This document shows, piece after piece, positions 5,834 to 9,879 of a DNA stretch of 9,879 nucleotides (position 1 is its first letter; each line of letters opens with the position of its first letter). The notes beneath the pieces were generated by a model. The model saw only the letters and a list, made by a program, of their open reading frames with translations. It did no database searches and had not been told where the DNA came from. The position numbers and the translations under genes are program-made. The stretch spans positions 1 to 9,879 of the forward strand of contig JAFRMM010000074.1 of NCBI GenBank assembly GCA_017430675.1, read 5' to 3'. Source of the DNA: Prevotella sp. (GTDB lineage: Bacteria > Bacteroidota > Bacteroidia > Bacteroidales > Bacteroidaceae).

Positions 5834-7813
5834 ATGAAGATGAACAAACGCCGACTCCTGCTCCTGACCCCGCTCGCAACCACCATCTACAACCTGATGC
5901 TGGCTTACGTGGTCTATTTCCTGGCCCGCGTGCTATATCTGGTGCTCAACTATTCCTACTTCGCCGTTGACATGACCTACGGCCACCTGTTGCAACTGTT
6001 CCTGGGCGGACTCGTGTTCGACACGTCAGCCATCCTCGTCACCAACATCCCCTATATCGTGCTCATGCTCCTGCCCTGGCATGGGAAGGAGACGCGCCTC
6101 TATCAGCAGATCTGCAAATGGGTGTACCTCTGCATCAACGGACTGGCACTGTTCATCAACCTCTGCGATGCCGTCTATTTCCGCTTCACGATGCGCCGCA
6201 CCACGACCACCATCTTCAGCGAGTTCTCCAACGAGGGCAACCTGGGTTCCATCTTCCTCAAGGAGGTGGTGAACCACTTCTATCTGGTCTTCGTCTTCGG
6301 TGTCATCGTCTGGGCCCTCTATAAGTGCTATCGCTCCACGCGCCTCCGCCAGCGCCATTATGTCTGGTGGCAGTATGATGTCGCCATGCTCCTGTCGCTC
6401 CTCTTCGTGGCCCCCTTCACAGTGGCAGGCATCCGAGGCGGCTTCACCACGGCCGTGCGCCCCATCACCATCTCGAATGCCAACCAGTATGCCGACCATC
6501 CCATCGAGGCAGCCCTGGTGCTCAATACGCCCTTCTCCCTCTATCGCACCATCGGCAAGGATGTCTTCGTGGTGCCCGACTACTTCAGCCCAGAGGATCT
6601 GGAAGTGATCTACAGTCCGATCCACGAGCCCGACATCGTGACCAACGACAGTCTGGACAATGATACCACCTTCCTCAGGAAGAATGTCGTCGTGCTGATC
6701 GTCGAGAGTTTCGGACGCGAGTATATCGGTGCCTTGAACAAATCCCTCGACGACGGCAGGTACAAGGGCTACACCCCCTTCGTCGATTCCCTCATCGCCC
6801 ACAGCGTCACCTTCGCCTATTCCTTCTGCAATGGCCGTAAGAGCATCGACGGCATGCCCTCCATCCTCTCCAGCATCCCGATGTTCGTAGAGCCGTTCTT
6901 CCTGACGCCCGCCTCCATGAACCATGTCAGCGGCATCGCCCGCCTGTTGGCCGACGAGGGTTATGAGACCGCCTTCTTCCACGGTGCCCAACGCGGTTCG
7001 ATGGGTTTCCAAGCCTTTGCCAACGCCACGGGCTTCAAGGCTTACTACGGTCGTGAAGACTTCAATGCCGACTCACGCTTCGGCAACGACGACGACTTCG
7101 ACGGCACCTGGGCCATCTGGGACGAGCCGTTCCTGCAATACTACGCCGCCAAGATGTCGGAGATGAAAGAGCCCTTCATGACAGCCGTCTTCACCGCCAG
7201 CAGTCACCATCCCTATGTGGTGCCCGAGAAATACAAGGACGTCTATCCCGAAGAGGGACTTATCATCCACAAGTGCATCCGCTATACCGACATGGCCATC
7301 CGTAAGTTTTTCGAGCGGGCCAGTCACGAGCCATGGTTCAAGAACACCATCTTCGTACTCACCAGCGACCACACCAACCTCTCCGACCATGCCTACTACC
7401 AGACCGACCTGGGCGGCTTCTGTTCACCTATTATTATCTATGAGCCGGGCAACGATTCGCGCATGCCTGAGATTCAGGGCAAGATCGCCCAGCAGATCGA
7501 CATCCTGCCCACGGTGATGGGTATGCTCCACTATCCGAAACCCTACTTCGCCTTCGGTATCGACCTCTTCAACACGGAACCCGAAGACACCTGGGCCGTC
7601 AATTACCTCAATGGCATCTATCAGTATGTGAAGAAAGAGCATGTGCTTCAGTTCGATGGTGAGAAGACCATCGGTGTGTATGCCCTCAGCGACTCACTCA
7701 TGCAGAAGAACCTGAACGGACAACTGCCCGATCAGCCTTGGATGGAACAGCAACTGAAGGCCATCATCCAGCAATACATGTCGCGAATGGTAGAGGATCG
7801 GCTGCAGCCTTAA
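5834..7813 (+). CDS. Second LTA synthase family (sulfatase-fold) membrane transferase, Ser-type
   Basis: 659 residues with the same architecture as its upstream neighbour but strongly diverged from it: about five N-terminal membrane segments (roughly 14-37, 50-77, 90-112, 143-163 and 180-200), then a periplasmic sulfatase-fold domain. Probable active-site residues are Glu291 (LIVESFG), Ser337 in NGRKSIDG at the nucleophile position, His458 in ASSHHPY, and Asp512-His513 in TSDHTNLSDH. Serine replaces the threonine of classical LtaS; I believe the GRKSID pattern is common in Bacteroidota members, but cannot check. The likely job is transfer of a phosphorus-containing head group in the periplasm; donor and acceptor are unknown. 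The chosen ATG follows the previous stop by 3 bases; a second in-frame ATG at 5840 would remove only two residues. The stop overlaps the convergent glycosyltransferase stop in TTAA (7810-7813). Confidence 0.87.
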   Translation: MKMNKRRLLLLTPLATTIYNLMLAYVVYFLARVLYLVLNYSYFAVDMTYGHLLQLFLGGLVFDTSAILVTNIPYIVLMLLPWHGKETRLYQQICKWVYLCINGLALFINLCDAVYFRFTMRRTTTTIFSEFSNEGNLGSIFLKEVVNHFYLVFVFGVIVWALYKCYRSTRLRQRHYVWWQYDVAMLLSLLFVAPFTVAGIRGGFTTAVRPITISNANQYADHPIEAALVLNTPFSLYRTIGKDVFVVPDYFSPEDLEVIYSPIHEPDIVTNDSLDNDTTFLRKNVVVLIVESFGREYIGALNKSLDDGRYKGYTPFVDSLIAHSVTFAYSFCNGRKSIDGMPSILSSIPMFVEPFFLTPASMNHVSGIARLLADEGYETAFFHGAQRGSMGFQAFANATGFKAYYGREDFNADSRFGNDDDFDGTWAIWDEPFLQYYAAKMSEMKEPFMTAVFTASSHHPYVVPEKYKDVYPEEGLIIHKCIRYTDMAIRKFFERASHEPWFKNTIFVLTSDHTNLSDHAYYQTDLGGFCSPIIIYEPGNDSRMPEIQGKIAQQIDILPTVMGMLHYPKPYFAFGIDLFNTEPEDTWAVNYLNGIYQYVKKEHVLQFDGEKTIGVYALSDSLMQKNLNGQLPDQPWMEQQLKAIIQQYMSRMVEDRLQP

Positions 7814-8625
7814 TAGATATGGCGGAAAAGCTCGTTGAAACTCTTGAAGTTTTCCTTTTTCAGGGGGGCTTTCGGGTCTTCGATCCAGTAGAGCGGCACC
7901 TCACGGTACAAGGCAGCCACCAGGGAGAACGTGCTCGGCGCGCCGATCAGCCAGTCGCAGAGTGACAGCAGACACATATCCTCAGCCGGGTTGCCATCGG
8001 GAAACTCCACCTTACACAACTCATCCGTCAGTTCCCGACGGAAAAAATCCTTGTTCAACTGCGGATCATTCCCGCACACGAAGAAATTGATTTTCGTATC
8101 AGGCATCATGACCTTAAACTGCTTCAGCACCCCCACATACTGGGCATCGTCGTAATAGAAACGGCCTCCTAAATGCGTCTTATAGTCGCCCCTTCTCACG
8201 TGGACGCCCACTCTCACGGCATTGCCCTCACCGATCCTCAGGCGCGAGGTACCCAGTATCTCCGTATTGAAGGCAAAGAGTTTTCTGATCTCCGGTTTGT
8301 ACTTCTCAAAGAGGTCATACCAGCGCGCATACCAGCCCGTCACCACGATCATCCGCCTGTCGAGCATCATCTGCTCCTCATGGCTGTAGTCGGCATTCTC
8401 CTGATCGAAATGAACCGTGGGGATCAGCCCCCACTTCGCCCCGTACTTGGCAAAGAGATAGGTCATGAAGTTATGATGGGGGGTCTCACAGATCTGAAAC
8501 CAAGGATACTTATAGGCAAAACGCATCGACATCGTCGTGCGCCCATGCGCCCGCCCCCAGGCATACACATGCCCATACTGCAGCATGTTGTTAGCCATGC
8601 GCCCCTTATCATGTACGAAAATCAT
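7810..8625 (-). CDS. Glycosyltransferase family 11 (alpha-1,2-fucosyltransferase-like)
   Basis: 271 residues, close to the usual 280-300 of bacterial GT11 enzymes. The diagnostic HVRRGDY motif, which in this family binds the GDP-sugar donor, is at residues 142-148. The N-terminal GRMANNMLQYGHVYA (8-22) corresponds to the family's GGLGNQMFQYAFA nucleotide-binding loop, and GAPSTFSLVAA (228-238) to its STFSWWAA motif. No membrane segment or signal peptide is seen, so it is expected to act in the cytoplasm. GT11 members usually transfer L-fucose in alpha-1,2 linkage from GDP-fucose; the N-terminal loop is atypical, so another deoxy-sugar or acceptor is possible. It is the last gene of a minus-strand set, starting 12 bases after the acyltransferase stop, and most probably decorates LPS core or O-glycan. 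Its stop overlaps that of the plus-strand transferase. Confidence 0.85.
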   Translation of the reverse strand: MIFVHDKGRMANNMLQYGHVYAWGRAHGRTTMSMRFAYKYPWFQICETPHHNFMTYLFAKYGAKWGLIPTVHFDQENADYSHEEQMMLDRRMIVVTGWYARWYDLFEKYKPEIRKLFAFNTEILGTSRLRIGEGNAVRVGVHVRRGDYKTHLGGRFYYDDAQYVGVLKQFKVMMPDTKINFFVCGNDPQLNKDFFRRELTDELCKVEFPDGNPAEDMCLLSLCDWLIGAPSTFSLVAALYREVPLYWIEDPKAPLKKENFKSFNELFRHIY

Positions 8626-8637
8626 ATGCTCAACTTT

Positions 8638-9597
8638 TTAGATCAATCCTTTCCGCCGCTTGATGGTGTCGAGGTCTTCCAGACTCACACGGCCTGTCGC
8701 CTCATCATAGCGGATATTAAACTCCTCGTGCGACCGTTTCCAGCGGTTGTGCGTCCAGAGCCAGTACTGCGGTGCCCTTTGGATCGAGGTCTCCAACATC
8801 TTGAAGTAGGCATCCGTCAGTTCGAAGTCCTTCGTCTGCTTCGGGTCGCGCTCTATCAGATTGAACTCCGCCACATAGTAGCCCCGCTTCGGTCGCTGCA
8901 CGTCGATATAGAGAACGGCATGCCCCGCACTCCTTGCCAATCGCTCCGTACCTGTCAGCACGGGCGTGTCGTGGTTCAGGAAGTCGAGCCAGTGGTGGAT
9001 ATTGTTCCAGAACGGCACCTGGTCGGAGATATAGCCGATCACGACGGGTTGTTTCTTTTGACGATACTCCGCCAGTCGTCGGAGCGTCTCTGCCATGGGG
9101 ATACACACCGCCCCCATCCGTTGTCTGAGGTTCAGGAACAGCCGGTCGAACTCCGAGTTCTCCAACACATGGTAGATCTGTCCGCACTGCGCCTTGGGAG
9201 TCACCCAGAGCGGCAGCGACGTGATCCACTCCCAGTTGCAGTAATGGCCCAGGTAGACGGCACACGACTGACCGCTCTCCACGATCTCATCCACCACCTC
9301 CGTCCCCTTGAACACCATACGGCGCTTCAGGTTACGCTTGCTGATGGTCAGCAGCTTGATGGTCTCCACCAGGTAGTCGCAGAACCAACTATAAAACGCC
9401 TTCTCTATCTCGATAATCTCCGCCTCCGACTTCTCAGGGAAACTGTCCGAGAGGTTCTTCCTCACCAACTTCTTCCTGTAGCCCACGAGGTGATACACCA
9501 CCACGTAGATACCGTCGGATATCAGGTAGTGCACCCACATCGGCAGCAGGGAGAACAGCCAGAGCACGGCGTATGTCAGATAGTAGATTGCCTTCAT
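8638..9597 (-). CDS. Lipid A biosynthesis acyltransferase (LpxL/HtrB family)
   Basis: 319 residues, typical for LpxL/LpxM-type late acyltransferases, which transfer an acyl chain from acyl-ACP onto a hydroxyl-linked acyl chain of lipid A at the inner face of the inner membrane. The N-terminus has a hydrophobic anchor (about residues 5-35). The catalytic HX4(D/E) motif is His118-Glu123 in LGHYCNWEW. Further family signs are the YISDQVPFWNN stretch, the TGTERLARSAGHAVLYIDVQR segment, and the C-terminal QYWLWTHNRWKR, matching the QYxWxHrRfK block of the family. Start: ATG complementary to 9595-9597, 12 bases after the upstream glycosyltransferase stop; GGAAGG lies just before it and may serve as a weak ribosome site. 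A general lysophospholipid acyltransferase is the alternative name; the exact acyl chain and position cannot be inferred. Confidence 0.92.
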   Translation of the reverse strand: MKAIYYLTYAVLWLFSLLPMWVHYLISDGIYVVVYHLVGYRKKLVRKNLSDSFPEKSEAEIIEIEKAFYSWFCDYLVETIKLLTISKRNLKRRMVFKGTEVVDEIVESGQSCAVYLGHYCNWEWITSLPLWVTPKAQCGQIYHVLENSEFDRLFLNLRQRMGAVCIPMAETLRRLAEYRQKKQPVVIGYISDQVPFWNNIHHWLDFLNHDTPVLTGTERLARSAGHAVLYIDVQRPKRGYYVAEFNLIERDPKQTKDFELTDAYFKMLETSIQRAPQYWLWTHNRWKRSHEEFNIRYDEATGRVSLEDLDTIKRRKGLI

Positions 9598-9609
9598 GCC
9601 TTCCGTCTT

Positions 9610-9879
9610 TTACCAGATGTCTTTAGCCATCGTCGGCTTGAATATCGTCAGTGCGCGCTTCCACTTGCTGCGCAGGATATCCTTCTTCAGTTGTGCCGTC
9701 GCGTCGATCTCCGCCCCAAACGGTTCCCCGCGATGCAGAACGTCGTTCATAAACGATGAGGAGGTGATGCCCCACTTACGCAGGAACTGCAACGAACCGT
9801 CGTTCTTCACGATGCGATGGGTGGAACGGGCCTCGAAATGATACACGCGGCTCTTGTCAACCCCCTTGAAGAGTCTCAC
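9610..9879 (-). CDS. Probable family 2 glycosyltransferase, C-terminal part (start outside window)
   Basis: The last 89 residues or so of a larger protein; reading is open through the right edge, so the true start is beyond 9879. The segment KSRVYHFEARSTHRI, followed by N-x-G-S-LQFLRKWGIT and a charged, Trp-containing tail, resembles the C-termini of GT-A-fold (family 2) glycosyltransferases that act on LPS or cell-surface glycans, where a conserved VYHF-type His follows the acceptor region. The catalytic DxD and nucleotide-binding parts are outside the window, so the family assignment is tentative. It is the first visible gene of the minus-strand set, with its TAA 12 bases ahead of the acyltransferase ATG, which suggests a shared transcript and a role in lipid A/core glycosylation. 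Confidence 0.7.
   Translation of the reverse strand: MRLFKGVDKSRVYHFEARSTHRIVKNDGSLQFLRKWGITSSSFMNDVLHRGEPFGAEIDATAQLKKDILRSKWKRALTIFKPTMAKDIW

Noticed and set aside
6026..7012. A 328-codon open frame on the minus strand inside the second transferase gene
   Set aside because: Low-complexity, Gly/Asp/Glu/His-rich translation with no motif, fully antisense to a gene with an intact active site; a shadow frame.
5834..7813. True arylsulfatase function for the sulfatase-fold proteins
   Set aside because: Neither protein has the C/S-x-P-S-R formylglycine signature, and both have five N-terminal membrane segments as in LtaS/MdoB-type transferases.
8173..9759. A 528-codon open frame on the plus strand opposite the acyltransferase and GT11 genes
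   Set aside because: It lies antisense to two clearly recognisable genes, its translation is rich in His, Arg, Leu, Pro and Gln without any domain pattern, and such long shadow frames are expected in codon-biased GC-rich DNA.

Overview
The window looks like chromosomal DNA from a Bacteroidota bacterium, most likely a Prevotella-type Bacteroidales with fairly GC-rich coding DNA. This rests on the protein flavour of the thioredoxin reductase and MiaB, on the near absence of Shine-Dalgarno sequences before the starts (the exporter gene is preceded by an A/T-rich leader instead), and on the envelope gene set. It is an inference, not a database result. Coding density is very high, and the only real intergenic stretch (2127-2195) is about 70 bases.

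Plus strand, 1-7813: the 3' part of trxB (thioredoxin reductase) is followed one base later by miaB (tRNA ms2i6A37 methylthiotransferase). A compact stack of inverted repeats then straddles the miaB stop codon. Next comes a tight three-gene run: an MsbA-like ABC exporter half-transporter, then two different LTA-synthase/sulfatase-fold membrane proteins. The exporter and the first transferase overlap by ATGA, and the two transferases are 3 bases apart. This run looks like an envelope lipid or glycan module in which one protein flips a lipid and two act on it outside the inner membrane as phosphoglycerol- or phosphoethanolamine-transferase-like enzymes.

Minus strand, 9879-7810: the C-terminus of a probable family 2 glycosyltransferase, an LpxL/HtrB-type lipid A acyltransferase and a family 11 (fucosyltransferase-like) glycosyltransferase, each separated by 12 bases. 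This reads as an LPS/lipooligosaccharide operon. It runs head-on into the plus-strand run, and the two last genes share the palindromic stop TTAA at 7810-7813 with no terminator between them.

The most unusual DNA-level signals are (i) three perfect inverted-repeat pairs around the miaB stop whose blocks are in swapped order on the two arms, giving two competing hairpins, and (ii) a palindromic repeat (CCCTTCGACAGGCTCAGGG) sitting in frame inside miaB and encoding the peptide ALRQAQGP. The gene content itself is mostly recognisable envelope and housekeeping functions. I see no CRISPR array, phage, insertion sequence, tRNA or rRNA.
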